Source: Bradyrhizobiaceae bacterium (GTDB lineage Bacteria > Pseudomonadota > Alphaproteobacteria > Rhizobiales > Xanthobacteraceae). From it: 64,000 nucleotides of DNA. Location: contig RXJJ01000005.1 of assembly GCA_003963145.1 (NCBI GenBank), forward strand, positions 1 through 64,000, written 5' to 3'. Positions 17,812 through 27,674 of this stretch are shown here, one piece after another (within the stretch, counting starts at the first letter, position 1; each line of letters opens with the position of its first letter). Below the pieces are notes generated by a model. That model saw nothing but the letters and a program-made list of their open reading frames with translations. It did not search any database and was not told where the DNA came from. The position numbers and the translations under genes are program-made.

Positions 17812-18819
17812 ATGACAATCAAACCCGTTGCCCTCACTCTCGGCGAACCGGCGGGCATCGGACCGGACATCGCGGTGGCGTCCTGGCTGCGGCAGCGCGA
17901 ACTCAAACTGCCTCCTTTTTATCTCATCGGCGACCGCGATTTTCTCAAGCGCCGCGCGGACATGCTCGGCCTCACTGTCCCGATGGCGGATGCGACGCCC
18001 ACAAGCGCTGCCGATATGTTTGCCGACGCGTTGCCGGTGGTGGAGAGTGGACATTCGGCAAAAGCACAGCCCGGTCATCCCGACGAAACCAGCGCGCCGG
18101 CTGCTCTTGCCTCGATCCGCCAAGCCGTCGCCGATGTGAAAGCGGGACGCGCCAGTGCAGTGGTCACCAATCCCATCGCCAAAAGCGTACTTTACCGCGC
18201 AGGCTTCACTCATCCCGGCCATACCGAATTTCTGGCGGAGTTGGCCGCGAGCGAGGGCAAAACTCCGCGCCCCGTGATGATGCTGTGGTCACCCGAACTG
18301 GCCGTGGTTCCAGTCACGATCCATCTGCCGCTGCGCGACGCCATTTCTGCGCTGACCACCGAGCTGATTGTTGAGACCGCGCATATCGTCGCGGCTGATC
18401 TTGCTGCCAGGTTTTCTATCGCGCGCCCTCGCCTTGCCGTCTCCGGCCTCAACCCCCATGCCGGCGAGGGTGGCTCGCTCGGAAAGGAGGATCAGGAGAT
18501 CATCACGCCTGCCGTCACAAAACTACGCGAAGCCGGAATCGACGTCAGAGGACCGCTGCCCGCGGACACCATGTTTCACGCCGCCGCGCGCAACAACTAT
18601 GATTGCGCGATCTGCATGTACCACGACCAGGCGCTCATCCCGATCAAAACCCTCGCATTCGATCATGGCGTCAACGTCACGCTCGGTCTGCCGTTCATCC
18701 GCACTTCGCCCGACCACGGAACCGCCTTTGACATCGCCGGCACCGGGCGCGCGGACCCGTCGAGCCTGATCGCGGCGCTGCGTCTCGCCGCGCGGATGGC
18801 CCAAGCACAACCCGCATGA
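17812..18819 (+). CDS. pdxA: 4-hydroxythreonine-4-phosphate dehydrogenase
   Basis: A 335-residue NAD-dependent enzyme of the DXP-dependent pyridoxal phosphate pathway. Metal-binding histidines are visible in [13 protein letters not shown] and [13 protein letters not shown], and the start [15 protein letters not shown] is diagnostic. PdxA homologues can be diverted to other substrates, but the placement between surA and rsmA is the classical one for true pdxA. Its last codons overlap the rsmA start (ATGA). Confidence 0.95.
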   Translation: MTIKPVALTLGEPAGIGPDIAVASWLRQRELKLPPFYLIGDRDFLKRRADMLGLTVPMADATPTSAADMFADALPVVESGHSAKAQPGHPDETSAPAALASIRQAVADVKAGRASAVVTNPIAKSVLYRAGFTHPGHTEFLAELAASEGKTPRPVMMLWSPELAVVPVTIHLPLRDAISALTTELIVETAHIVAADLAARFSIARPRLAVSGLNPHAGEGGSLGKEDQEIITPAVTKLREAGIDVRGPLPADTMFHAAARNNYDCAICMYHDQALIPIKTLAFDHGVNVTLGLPFIRTSPDHGTAFDIAGTGRADPSSLIAALRLAARMAQAQPA

Positions 18820-19679
18820 GCCAGATCGACGATTTGCCGCCGCTGCGCGATGTCCTCAAACGTTACGAGCTGACAGCACGTAAATCCCTGGGTCAGAATT
18901 TTCTGCTCGATCTCAACCTAACCGCGCGTATTGCGCGGGCGGCAGAGCCTTTGAACGACGCAACGATCGTCGAGATCGGTCCCGGTCCCGGCGGATTGAC
19001 ACGGGCCCTCCTCGCGCTGGGCGCAAGGCGCGTCATCGCGGTCGAACGGGACGAACGCGTTCTGCCCGCCCTCGAGGAAATTTCGAGACGCTATCCCGGC
19101 CGTCTTCAAATCGTGCATGAGGACGCAATGGCGTTCGATCCGCGTCCGCTTCTGAGCGGAGAACGCGCGAGGATTGTCGCGAACCTGCCCTACAACATCG
19201 CCACACCGCTCCTGACCGGCTGGCTCGGCACCGAGCCATGGCCGCCGTGGTTCGACATGATGGTGCTGATGTTCCAGCGCGAGGTGGCGGAGCGTATCGT
19301 CGCGCGCGAGAACGACGACGCCTATGGACGGCTCGCGGTGCTGTCGAACTGGCGCGCCGAAACGAAAATCCTGTTCGATATCTCGCCGGCTGCTTTTGTG
19401 CCGCCGCCGAAGGTCACGTCCTCTGTAGTCCGGCTCATTCCGCGCGATCATCCTGAGCCCTGCGATCGCCGCGCACTCGAACAGGTTACCGCAGCGGCCT
19501 TCGGGCAAAGACGGAAAATGCTGCGGCAGAGCTTGAAATCTCTAGGAACGGATCACGCAGCGCTCGTGCAGGCAGCCGGTATCGATCCGACCCGGCGAGC
19601 CGAAACGGTTCCCGTGACCGGATTTGTCGCCATGGCAAGGAAATTCGCCGAGCTGAAATCAGCCCACGAATGGCGTTGA
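18816..19679 (+). CDS. rsmA: 16S rRNA (adenine1518-N6/adenine1519-N6)-dimethyltransferase
   Basis: A 287-residue KsgA/RsmA that dimethylates two adjacent adenines in helix 45 of 16S rRNA during small-subunit maturation. The SAM loop [15 protein letters not shown] (about 51-65) and the catalytic [11 protein letters not shown] motif are intact, as is the N-terminal [10 protein letters not shown]. It overlaps the pdxA stop by four bases and closes the lptG-lptD-surA-pdxA-rsmA string. Confidence 0.96.
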   Translation: MSQIDDLPPLRDVLKRYELTARKSLGQNFLLDLNLTARIARAAEPLNDATIVEIGPGPGGLTRALLALGARRVIAVERDERVLPALEEISRRYPGRLQIVHEDAMAFDPRPLLSGERARIVANLPYNIATPLLTGWLGTEPWPPWFDMMVLMFQREVAERIVARENDDAYGRLAVLSNWRAETKILFDISPAAFVPPPKVTSSVVRLIPRDHPEPCDRRALEQVTAAAFGQRRKMLRQSLKSLGTDHAALVQAAGIDPTRRAETVPVTGFVAMARKFAELKSAHEWR

Positions 19680-19809
19680 GATCAAATCGCACGGCTCGTT
19701 CGGGAACCCGGTGCCCGAATGAAGTCACATACCTTACGAAATTACGGCCCATTGCGACCCAACTTCTCCCCGAGCATCCCCTGCACATCGCGACAGACCG
19801 GGGGGTCTC

Positions 19810-20691
19810 ATGCAGCAACATTTCTTCATACGTGACTGGACCAAACATGTCCGGGCCAAATTTATTTGGGCCATGCTTGGCCTTGCGGCTTCGATGGGGA
19901 TGCCAAGCTATTCCCATGCGGATGAATGTCTCTCGGCGCCCAAAGCCACAACGCCAGCCGGGCAGCACTGGTACTACCGCATCGATCGCTCCACCAAGAA
20001 GCATTGCTGGTATCTTGCCGACCAGGGAGCAAAAACCGGTAAGACAGCAGCCAAACCGGCTCCGCCAGCTGCAGCGGCGCAAGATACGGCATTATCATCT
20101 GCAACGCTTGATGAATCCGTTGCCGACGCGCACGCCGAGTTACCTCCGTCGGGCGCTGTCTCTGCCGTTCAAGCGCCTGTGCGTTCTCCCGCTCCAGCCG
20201 AGCGATCGTCTACTTCATCTTCAAACAATGACGCGCATCAGCTGACAACGAGCGACCTTATTGCCCAAACGCCCATAACACTCGCTTCGCGCTGGCCATC
20301 GCCGAACGAGTTCCAGCCGACAACGAGCCAGCCGGACCAGACAATAAAAGTCGCGGCCGCATCGCCCGGCGAACAGCCCGCAAAGATCGATACCTCCCGT
20401 AGCCCAGGCATCCAGATCGGCCCAGCGCAAATCATCCTGTGCGTGCTCGCGGTCGCGCTCGCTCTCGCCGCGATCTTCGGCCATACATTGTTTCGCCATG
20501 CCGCACGCCGCAAACGGACCGCGCAAACCCGGCGCCGGCAGATCTGGCCCGATGAAAATCCTAAAGGCCGCACTCAGCCATCCTACGCGCAAATGATCAC
20601 GCCGGAGCGGCGTGCCCGCGCGATGCGCGTCGATCAGGATGTCAGCGAAATCGAGCGCTTGCTGCGTTCTGAAGCCCGGCGTCTCAGATGA
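19810..20691 (+). CDS. Uncharacterised membrane-anchored secreted protein
   Basis: A 293-residue protein of unknown function. The N-terminus has a hydrophobic segment ending SYSHAD near residue 37, likely an export signal. A short conserved-looking module follows (ECLSAPKATTPAGQHWYY...KKHCWYL) with two cysteines. A low-complexity Ala/Pro/Ser linker spans about 75-200. One strong transmembrane helix (about 208-226) leads to a very basic cytoplasmic tail (RRKRTAQTRRRQ) and a charged coiled C-terminus. It starts after a GGGG RBS and converges with gmk. The HWYYRID...CWYL module recurs in Bradyrhizobium-group unknowns as I recall them. Confidence 0.65.
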   Translation: MQQHFFIRDWTKHVRAKFIWAMLGLAASMGMPSYSHADECLSAPKATTPAGQHWYYRIDRSTKKHCWYLADQGAKTGKTAAKPAPPAAAAQDTALSSATLDESVADAHAELPPSGAVSAVQAPVRSPAPAERSSTSSSNNDAHQLTTSDLIAQTPITLASRWPSPNEFQPTTSQPDQTIKVAAASPGEQPAKIDTSRSPGIQIGPAQIILCVLAVALALAAIFGHTLFRHAARRKRTAQTRRRQIWPDENPKGRTQPSYAQMITPERRARAMRVDQDVSEIERLLRSEARRLR

Positions 20692-20692
20692 T

Positions 20693-21349
20693 TTATCGCT
20701 GCAGCTGGTCCTGCAGCGCGCGCACGAATGCCGACAGGCCGGTCTGCCGTTCGCGCTTGAGGCGTTCGGCGCGAAGAATCGTTTCGACCTCGCCGAACGC
20801 CGTACCGAGATCGCTGTTGACGACAACATAGTCGTACTCGGCCCAATGGCTGAGCTCATGTGTCGCTCGGCTCATCCTGCCGCGAATGACCGATTCCGAA
20901 TCCTGCGCCCGCGTGTGGAGTCTTTGTTCGAGATCCTCGGCGGACGGCGGCAGGATAAAAACGCTGACGACATCGTCACGCGCTTTCTCCCGGAGCTGTT
21001 GCGTGCCCTGCCAGTCGATGTCGAACAGCACGTCCTCTCCGGCGGCAAGCGCATCCTCGACCGGCTTGCGTGGCGTACCATAATGATGATCGAACACCGC
21101 GGCATGTTCGAGCAGTTCACGGTTTTTGACCATGGCGTCGAACTCTTCTTTGCCGATAAAGTGGTAATGCTTGCCATCCACCTCGCCCGGGCGTTTGGCG
21201 CGCGTGGTCACCGACACAGACATCCGCATGCCGGGTGTCTTCTCAATCAGCATGCGCGACAATGTCGACTTACCCGCACCGGACGGGGACGACAGCACGA
21301 ACATCAGCCCACGCCGTTCGCCCGTCTTGATCGAATGTGTCCTGGTCAT
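20693..21349 (-). CDS. gmk: Guanylate kinase
   Basis: A 218-residue enzyme that phosphorylates GMP to GDP using ATP. The P-loop SSPSGAGKSTLSRML lies near residues 20-34. The GMP-binding part (SVTTRAKRPGEVDGKHYHF) and the lid region (QGTQQLREKA...FILPPS) are standard. It is the last gene of the fabD...mltG-yicC-gmk block, starting eight bases after the yicC stop. Confidence 0.96.
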   Translation of the reverse strand: MTRTHSIKTGERRGLMFVLSSPSGAGKSTLSRMLIEKTPGMRMSVSVTTRAKRPGEVDGKHYHFIGKEEFDAMVKNRELLEHAAVFDHHYGTPRKPVEDALAAGEDVLFDIDWQGTQQLREKARDDVVSVFILPPSAEDLEQRLHTRAQDSESVIRGRMSRATHELSHWAEYDYVVVNSDLGTAFGEVETILRAERLKRERQTGLSAFVRALQDQLQR

Positions 21350-21357
21350 TGCCGCGC

Positions 21358-22245
21358 TTATTCCAGATTCTGAACTTGTTCTCGAAACTGTTCGACCACC
21401 GACTTCATTTCCAGCCCGGTGTTCGTCAAATCAACATCGTTGGATTTCGAGCAGGTGGTGTTGACCTCGCGATTGAATTCCTGCGACAGGAAGTCCAGCC
21501 GCCGGCCTATCGCTCCTCCTTTGGCAAGCAATTCGCGGGTTTGCGCGATATGCGAAGCGATGCGATCAAGCTCCTCGCGAATGTCGGCCTTTGCCGCCAT
21601 CATCAAAGCTTCCTGACTAAGACGCTCCGCGTCGAAGCGATCGGAAGTGTCCAGCAGGGTCGCGACCTGTTCGGCAAGACGCGTCCTGATGGCCTCGGGC
21701 TTGCGCCCCGGCGCCGCCTCAGCAGCGGCGGCAAGACCCTCAAGTTCGTCCATGCGCTGGGCAAGAATCTGCCCGAGTGCCGTGCCTTCACGCTGGCGCA
21801 TCGCAACGAGGCTTTGCAGAGCCTGATCGAAACTTGCAATTGCCGCATCCTTGGCCGCCTGCATTTCGGCCTCGGCGCTTTCCGGCTCGGACACCTCGAT
21901 CACGCCCTTGATGGCTAGCAAGCCGTCGACGCTCGGTGGCGCTCCGCCAGTCCGCTTGGCGATGTCATTCGCGACAGTGAGGATCGAGGCGAGCACGTCT
22001 TCGTTGACGCGCACGACGGAGACGCTCGCAGTTCGCTTGACGGTGAGATTGGCATAGACCGTGCCGCGCGAGAGGACTTCCGAGGCGCGCTTGCGGGCAA
22101 TGGGTTCAAGATCGTCCCAGCCGGGCGGCAGGCGCATGCGAAAATCGAGTCCTTTGGCGTTGACCGATTTTAACTCCCATTCGAACGCATAGGGGCCGCT
22201 GTTGCCGTGACTGCGCGCAAAGCCGGTCATGCTTGACAGCGCCAT
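21358..22245 (-). CDS. YicC/YloC family endoribonuclease
   Basis: A 295-residue member of the YicC family, now regarded as endoribonucleases involved in RNA turnover. The typical N-terminus ALSSMTGFARS, the MRLPPGWDDLEP stretch and the strongly conserved C-terminus (RRLDFLSQEFNREVNTTCSKSND...EMKSVVEQFREQVQNLE) are all present. An upstream GTG at 22257 is also in frame; ATG 22245 gives the family N-terminus. Location beside gmk is conserved across many bacteria. Confidence 0.92.
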   Translation of the reverse strand: MALSSMTGFARSHGNSGPYAFEWELKSVNAKGLDFRMRLPPGWDDLEPIARKRASEVLSRGTVYANLTVKRTASVSVVRVNEDVLASILTVANDIAKRTGGAPPSVDGLLAIKGVIEVSEPESAEAEMQAAKDAAIASFDQALQSLVAMRQREGTALGQILAQRMDELEGLAAAAEAAPGRKPEAIRTRLAEQVATLLDTSDRFDAERLSQEALMMAAKADIREELDRIASHIAQTRELLAKGGAIGRRLDFLSQEFNREVNTTCSKSNDVDLTNTGLEMKSVVEQFREQVQNLE

Positions 22246-22378
22246 CGCGAAATTCACTCCCGTTCAATTCAAATTGCGGATTCGTCCCGCGAGCCGCGCG
22301 GCGACATTAGCCATGCTGGGGGGGCGTGAAAACCCGGCAACACCCGGATTCAGCAAGACTTCGGATAATGGGCAGAAG

Positions 22379-23776
22379 TTATTGCGCGTCAGCCGGCTCC
22401 GCACCGGATTCTGCTCCGCTACTAGCCGCCGGAGCCGCCGCCGCAGAGCGCTTGTGGGCCGCTGAAGACGCCGGACCGGCCGGCTTTGCATTTGTCGTCT
22501 TGGGCATGGCCAGCAGGCTCACAGGGGCAGCGGACGCCTTGGGGCCTGCAGCCTTCGGCGTTCCCTTTTTGCCGGTCGACGGTGTCTGGGCTGGTGCTGG
22601 AGGCGATGCCGCCGCGGGCGCGGGCGTAGTGGCAGCCGCCGGCGCAGGGGTGCCGGGTGCGGGCGTCGCATCGTCCGGCTCGACGGTATCGTTCTGCTGG
22701 GCCCGTTCAAGGCTCCGGAGCTTGGCGACCGCCGCCTGATGCGCGGAATAATTATCGGTAAAGGTGTGTCCGCCCGTACCATCCGCGACGAAGAAGAGAT
22801 CACGGGTGCGTGCCGGATTGGCGGTAGCCTCCAGCGACGCCTTGCCCGGATTGGCAATCGGCCCTGGCGGCAATCCGTCAATCACATAAGTATTGTAAGG
22901 CGTCGGCTGCTGGATTTCGCTGCGTTTGATCGGCCGGCCCAGCGTCCCCTTGCCGCCGACAAGTCCGTAGATGATCGTCGGATCGGACTGCAGCTTGATC
23001 TTCTGGCGAAGACGATTGGAAAAAACAGCAGCCACGCGGCTGCGCTCATCGGCGCGGCCTGTTTCCTTTTCCACGATCGAGGCCAGTATCACCAGCTGCT
23101 CAGGCGTTCGCACCGGCACGTCCGGACTGCGTCGCTCCCAGATCTCGTTGAGCACGCGCCGCTGCGCCTGCTGCATGCGCTGGATCACCTGCTCACGCGG
23201 GGTACCACGCGGAAACTTGTAAGTATCCGGCAGCAGCGTCCCCTCACGCGGTATCTCGCGAAGAGTCCCCGCAAAGATATCGTTGTCCTGAAGCCGTGCG
23301 ACGATCTGCTCGGAGGTCAGGCCTTCCGGCACCGTGAAGGCATGCTGAACCACCTTGCCTTCGACGATGGTATTGATGACGTCGCTAAGGCTGGCGTTCT
23401 TCTGAAAAAGAAATTCACCCGATTTGAGTCCGGAGCGCGCATTCATCGCCAGTACGCTGCCGATGAATGTCCAGCGATCCACATCGATCACGCCTTCGCG
23501 CTGAAGGATGTCGCCGATGTCCGTCATACCGGCGCGCGGCGGAATATTGACGGTCTTCTCTTCCGCCAGAGGCCCTTTCGCGCTCAGAACCTGCTTGCCA
23601 TAAACATACAGACAGCCCGCTCCGAGCATTACGATCAGGAGCAACGTCATGACGGCGTTCCCGAATACGACGAGCGGATTGCGCGCCCGCTCCGAACGTT
23701 TCGGAGGCCTGGGCATTTGCTGCGGTTCCAGCGCGGCACGCGGACTTCGGGGTGCGATGGGGGGTCTTTGACTCAT
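22379..23776 (-). CDS. mltG: Endolytic murein transglycosylase MltG
   Basis: A 465-residue inner-membrane lytic transglycosylase thought to release nascent glycan strands. A proline-rich cytoplasmic N-terminus precedes one transmembrane helix (about residues 35-58). A LysM-like part and the YceG catalytic domain follow; ASIVEKETGRADER carries the catalytic Glu, and GLPPGPIANPGKASLEA is diagnostic. The last 100 or so residues are an Ala/Pro low-complexity tail, longer than in E. coli. Start ATG 23776 was chosen over one 51 bases upstream. It sits between fabF and yicC. Confidence 0.93.
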   Translation of the reverse strand: MSQRPPIAPRSPRAALEPQQMPRPPKRSERARNPLVVFGNAVMTLLLIVMLGAGCLYVYGKQVLSAKGPLAEEKTVNIPPRAGMTDIGDILQREGVIDVDRWTFIGSVLAMNARSGLKSGEFLFQKNASLSDVINTIVEGKVVQHAFTVPEGLTSEQIVARLQDNDIFAGTLREIPREGTLLPDTYKFPRGTPREQVIQRMQQAQRRVLNEIWERRSPDVPVRTPEQLVILASIVEKETGRADERSRVAAVFSNRLRQKIKLQSDPTIIYGLVGGKGTLGRPIKRSEIQQPTPYNTYVIDGLPPGPIANPGKASLEATANPARTRDLFFVADGTGGHTFTDNYSAHQAAVAKLRSLERAQQNDTVEPDDATPAPGTPAPAAATTPAPAAASPPAPAQTPSTGKKGTPKAAGPKASAAPVSLLAMPKTTNAKPAGPASSAAHKRSAAAAPAASSGAESGAEPADAQ

Positions 23777-23899
23777 GTCTACAACCTGAACTCCCGCTGG
23801 CCGGTCGGCCGTTCGAGCTGATCTCACCTGTTATTTGGCATGAACAGTGGATAGCAATATGACGGAATACGGCAAATCGGTGAAGCCAAACCTGACCTG

Positions 23900-25165
23900 C
23901 TAATTCGTCACTCGTTTGAAGATGAGAGACGCGTTGGTGCCTCCAAAACCGAATGAATTTGATAATGCCACGTCGATTTCGCGCTGGCGCGGAACATGCG
24001 GCACGAGATCGATCGCCGTATCGACCGAGGGGTTGTCGAGATTGAGTGTCGGCGGGGCAATATTGTCGCGAATCGCCAGGGTACAGAAAATCGCCTCCAC
24101 CGCACCGGCCGCCCCGAGAAGGTGCCCAATCGAAGACTTCGTGGACGACATCGAGACCTTTGAGGCTGTATTGCCAAGCAAGCGCTGCGCAGCTCCGAGT
24201 TCGATCTCGTCGCCGAGCGGGGTCGATGTGCCATGCGAGTTGATATAGTCGATGTCGGAAGCCGTGATGCCGGCGCGCTTCATGGCCGCGCTCATACAGC
24301 GATAGGCGCCGTCGCCATCAGCCGCTGGCGCAGTGATGTGATAGGCGTCCCCCGACAAACCATAGCCGATGATCTCGGCGTAGATTTTTGCGCCACGTTT
24401 TTTGGCGTGCTCGTACTCCTCGAGGACGACGATGCCGGCGCCCTCGCCCATGACGAATCCGTCGCGATCCCGATCATAGGGCCGCGAGGCCTTGATCGGA
24501 TTGTCGTTGAATTTGGTGGACATGGCGCGCATCGCGCAAAATCCGCCCATCGCAAGACGGTTGACCGGCGATTCCGAGCCCCCCGCCACCATCACATCCG
24601 CATCGCCGAGCGCGATCAGACGACTGGCATCGCCGATGGCATGCGCCCCCGTCGAACACGCCGTCACGACGGCATGGTTAGGTCCCTTGAGGCCGTGCTG
24701 GATCGAGACATAGCCGGATGCAAGATTGATCAGGCGTCCGGGAATGAAAAAGGGAGACAGCTTGCGAGGGCCGCGCTCATGGAGTGTGACGGCCGCTTCG
24801 CCAATGCCCTGAAGACCGCCGATACCCGAGCCAATCATGGTCCCGGTGCTGCAGCGCTCCTCCTCGGTCGAGGGATGCCAGCCAGCGTCATCGAGCGCCT
24901 GCTTCGCCGCCGCCACAGCATAGACAATGAAATCGTCGACCTTGCGCTGCTCCTTCGGCTCCATCCATTGATCGGAGTTGAAGGTTCCGTCGGTGCCGTC
25001 GCCACGCGGCACGATGCAGGCAATCTGACTGGAGAGATCCGAAACGTCGATATGCTCGACCTTGCGCGCGCCGCTTTCGCTGTTGAGAATTTTTTTCCAC
25101 GTCGTCTCGACGCCGCATCCGAGCGGCGACACCATGCCGAGGCCAGTGACGACAACCCGTCTCAT
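23900..25165 (-). CDS. fabF: Beta-ketoacyl-ACP synthase II
   Basis: A 421-residue condensing enzyme of type II fatty-acid synthesis, elongating acyl-ACP with malonyl-ACP. The Cys-His-His triad is visible in VTACSTGAHA, INSHGTSTP and SSIGHLLGAAGA. N-terminus MRRVVVTGLGMVSPLG is typical. It follows acpP, 177 bases downstream on the same strand. Confidence 0.96.
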   Translation of the reverse strand: MRRVVVTGLGMVSPLGCGVETTWKKILNSESGARKVEHIDVSDLSSQIACIVPRGDGTDGTFNSDQWMEPKEQRKVDDFIVYAVAAAKQALDDAGWHPSTEEERCSTGTMIGSGIGGLQGIGEAAVTLHERGPRKLSPFFIPGRLINLASGYVSIQHGLKGPNHAVVTACSTGAHAIGDASRLIALGDADVMVAGGSESPVNRLAMGGFCAMRAMSTKFNDNPIKASRPYDRDRDGFVMGEGAGIVVLEEYEHAKKRGAKIYAEIIGYGLSGDAYHITAPAADGDGAYRCMSAAMKRAGITASDIDYINSHGTSTPLGDEIELGAAQRLLGNTASKVSMSSTKSSIGHLLGAAGAVEAIFCTLAIRDNIAPPTLNLDNPSVDTAIDLVPHVPRQREIDVALSNSFGFGGTNASLIFKRVTN

Positions 25166-25342
25166 CTCAAAAACTCCAGTCGCTCTTATCGGTTTTCACG
25201 CATCGCCCCGGCTGATACCGGCGTCCGGATGGGGAATGCGTCTGGTTGCGGAATCGCGGAATGCACATCGGGTGCTTGCGACAGCAAGACGGCGGGCTGT
25301 TGATGCAACAACCCGCCGGTACGATTGAAAGAAACGAGAGCG

Positions 25343-25582
25343 TCAGCTCTTGGCGTTCTTTTCAAGGAATTTGGTGGCGTCGCCAACGGTAAGAATCGTC
25401 TCGGCGGCGTCATCAGGAATCTCGCAGCCGAACTCTTCTTCGAACGCCATCACCAGTTCGACGGTATCGAGGCTGTCGGCGCCAAGATCGTCAATGAAGC
25501 TCGCCGAATCGACAACCTTGTCCGGCTCGACGCCGAGATGCTCCACCACGATCTTCTTAACTCGCTCGCCAATCTCACTCAT
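25343..25582 (-). CDS. acpP: Acyl carrier protein
   Basis: A 79-residue acidic carrier protein. The phosphopantetheine attachment serine lies in the canonical [11 protein letters not shown] motif. The N-terminus [18 protein letters not shown] is standard. It is the substrate carrier for the flanking fabD, fabG and fabF enzymes. The 270-base gap upstream, with a TATAAT box, suggests a separate strong promoter. Confidence 0.98.
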   Translation of the reverse strand: MSEIGERVKKIVVEHLGVEPDKVVDSASFIDDLGADSLDTVELVMAFEEEFGCEIPDDAAETILTVGDATKFLEKNAKS

Positions 25583-25855
25583 CGTTTCAACCTCTGTTTG
25601 TTCCCTTTGAACCCGATCGTAAAACGATGCGAGCTGGTGTGCGTCGTTCGATAAACTCGTCCGGCATTATACGGGGTTTCGTATTCCTGCAATCACGTTC
25701 TGTCCGTGCGGCGATGCGCAAAGCCAAAAACCAGATTTTGCAAAAAGAAGGCCCCGACCGAATGTCGTTTCGGTATCATACTTCCCGTGACTTGACTACA
25801 AGCCCAAGCGCCCTACGCCAAGGGGTTGCAATCCTCGAAAAATCCGCTAGGGGCC
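25583..25855 (-). other. Spacer between fabG and acpP
   Basis: About 270 bases, unusually long inside an otherwise tight block. It holds the candidate acpP promoter and no ORF with a recognisable product; the remainder shows nothing I can name. Confidence 0.4.
25666..25692 (-). promoter_or_regulatory. Candidate acpP promoter
   Basis: Read on the minus strand, a perfect TATAAT lies at 25671-25666. A weak -35 (TTGCAG) lies 15 bases upstream, or GATTGC at 17. The start codon is about 84 bases downstream. A dedicated acpP promoter is common because ACP is needed in large amounts. Confidence 0.45.
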
Positions 25856-26593
25856 TCAAATCATTGCCATTCCGCCGTTCACATGGATGGTCTGGCCGGT
25901 CACGTAATTCGCCTCGCTGGAGGCCAGGTAAACGGCAGCAGCCGCGATATCCCCGGGTATTCCAAGCCTGCCCGCAGGAACCCGGCCCAGGATGCCCTCT
26001 TTCTGTTTGTCGTTGAGCGCATCGGTCATCGCGGTCGCGATAAAGCCGGGCGCGATGCAGTTCGCCGTGATGTTGCGGCGAGCATACTCGGCGGCGATCG
26101 ATTTCATCATCCCGATCAAACCGGCCTTCGAGGCGACATAGTTCACCTGCCCCGGATTTCCGGTGACCCCGACCACAGAGGTGATGCCAATGATGCGACC
26201 GTAGCGCTTGCGCATCATGAGTTTGGTCGCGGCTCTCGCGAGGCGGAAGGTCGAAGTGAGGTTGACGTTGAGCACGTCGGTCCAATCCTCATCGCGCAAC
26301 TGGACGAACAGATTGTCGCGCGTGATGCCCGCATTGGCGACCAGAATGTCGAGTTGGCCCATTGCCTTCTCGGCAGCAGGCACAAGCGCTTCAACTTCAT
26401 CGGCATTTGAGAGGTTGCAAGGCAGAACGTGAACGCGCTCCTTGAGTTCGCCGGCGAGCGTATCGAGTATCTCGCGGCGCGTACCCGAGATCGCCACCGC
26501 AGCACCCTGCGCGTGTAATGCCCGCGCGATAGCGCTGCCGATGCCGCCGGTCGCGCCCGTCACCAACGCGGTCTTGCCAGAAAGATCGAACAT
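25856..26593 (-). CDS. fabG: 3-oxoacyl-ACP reductase
   Basis: A 245-residue NADPH-dependent short-chain dehydrogenase that reduces 3-oxoacyl-ACP. The glycine motif GATGGIGSA, NAGITRDN, catalytic Ser in SVVGVTGNPGQ and the YVASK Tyr-Lys pair are intact; ending HVNGGMAMI is the classic FabG C-terminus. The gap to fabD is 15 bases, so both are co-transcribed. Confidence 0.96.
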   Translation of the reverse strand: MFDLSGKTALVTGATGGIGSAIARALHAQGAAVAISGTRREILDTLAGELKERVHVLPCNLSNADEVEALVPAAEKAMGQLDILVANAGITRDNLFVQLRDEDWTDVLNVNLTSTFRLARAATKLMMRKRYGRIIGITSVVGVTGNPGQVNYVASKAGLIGMMKSIAAEYARRNITANCIAPGFIATAMTDALNDKQKEGILGRVPAGRLGIPGDIAAAAVYLASSEANYVTGQTIHVNGGMAMI

Positions 26594-26608
26594 CCCTGTC
26601 TCCCGAAT

Positions 26609-27565
26609 TTAGGCGCGCGCCGCGGCAATCGCATCCTTCGCAGCGGCAATGTCACCCGGTGTACCCACCGCGACAGCCGAAGCCCCCTCGGCGATGCGCT
26701 TGACCAGCCCCGACAGCACTTTGCCCGAACCGATTTCGATAAAATACGTGACGCCCTGCTTCGCCATGAAAGCAACGCTTTCGCGCCAGCGCACGGTGCC
26801 GGTGACCTGTTCTACCAGCCGCTTGCGGATTTCGTCGGGGGCTGTAATGGCGCTGGCAAGCACATTGGAAACCAGGAACGATTTCGGCGATGTGATCGTC
26901 ACATTCGCCAGCGCCTCCGCCATCGCATCGGCCGCGGGCTGCATCAAACTGCAATGAAACGGCGCGGAGACCGGCAGCAGCATCGCCCGCTTGGCGCCCT
27001 TCGCCTTGGCGATCTCGGTGGCGCGCTCGACGGCGGCTTTATCGCCGGAGACGACAACTTGCCCGCCGCCATTATCGTTGGCGGCCTGGCACACCTGCCC
27101 CTGGGCAGCCTCCCGCGCCACCTCAGCCGCTGTCTCGTAATCAAGTCCAAGGAGAGCCGCCATCGCGCCGACGCCGACCGGGACAGCCTTCTGCATGGCA
27201 AGGCCGCGCGTGCGGAGCAACCGCGCCGTATCGCTGACGGTGAGACTGCCGGCGGCGGCCAAAGCGGAATATTCACCGAGCGAGTGTCCCGCGACAAAAG
27301 CCGCGTCGCGCGCGACATCCACACCTGCTTCGGTTTCCAAAACCCGCAGCGCCGCGAGCGACACAGCCATCAGGGCCGGCTGCGCGTTCTGCGTCAGTTG
27401 CAAGGTCTCCGCCGGCCCCTCCCAGATGAGCGTGCTGAGCTTCTCGCCCAAGGCCGAATCGACCTCGTCGAATACCGCACGCGCAACAGGAAACTCCTCG
27501 GCAAGAGCTTTACCCATGCCGACGCTTTGCGATCCCTGACCGGGAAAAGTAAATGCTGCTGTCAT
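26609..27565 (-). CDS. fabD: Malonyl-CoA:ACP transacylase
   Basis: A 318-residue enzyme that loads malonyl groups on ACP. The active-site serine lies in GHSLGEYSAL (near residues 94-103), with the partner His in SAPFHCSLM. The N-terminus FPGQGSQSVGMGK is standard. It heads the leftward fab block. Confidence 0.97.
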   Translation of the reverse strand: MTAAFTFPGQGSQSVGMGKALAEEFPVARAVFDEVDSALGEKLSTLIWEGPAETLQLTQNAQPALMAVSLAALRVLETEAGVDVARDAAFVAGHSLGEYSALAAAGSLTVSDTARLLRTRGLAMQKAVPVGVGAMAALLGLDYETAAEVAREAAQGQVCQAANDNGGGQVVVSGDKAAVERATEIAKAKGAKRAMLLPVSAPFHCSLMQPAADAMAEALANVTITSPKSFLVSNVLASAITAPDEIRKRLVEQVTGTVRWRESVAFMAKQGVTYFIEIGSGKVLSGLVKRIAEGASAVAVGTPGDIAAAKDAIAAARA

Positions 27566-27647
27566 GATGGCCCCGAAATAGTGAGGCCCTAAGACACCGC
27601 ACGGATGGCCGTGTCAAGCCGCAGCGAGGGCTGTCCTTGGGGAAAGT

Positions 27648-27665
27648 GCGGCTGATTACAGCCGC
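27648..27665 (-). terminator. Possible terminator after the gene at 27675
   Basis: The perfect 7-bp stem GCGGCTG/CAGCCGC with an ATTA loop lies ten bases beyond the stop of the secreted protein gene. On the minus strand it is followed only by ACTTTCC, so termination is likely weak. Confidence 0.45.
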
Positions 27666-27674
27666 GCTTCGTGC

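Noticed and set aside
24233-25303. A 356-codon open frame on the plus strand
   Set aside because: Antisense to fabF, whose Cys-His-His triad is intact; the product has no recognisable domain.
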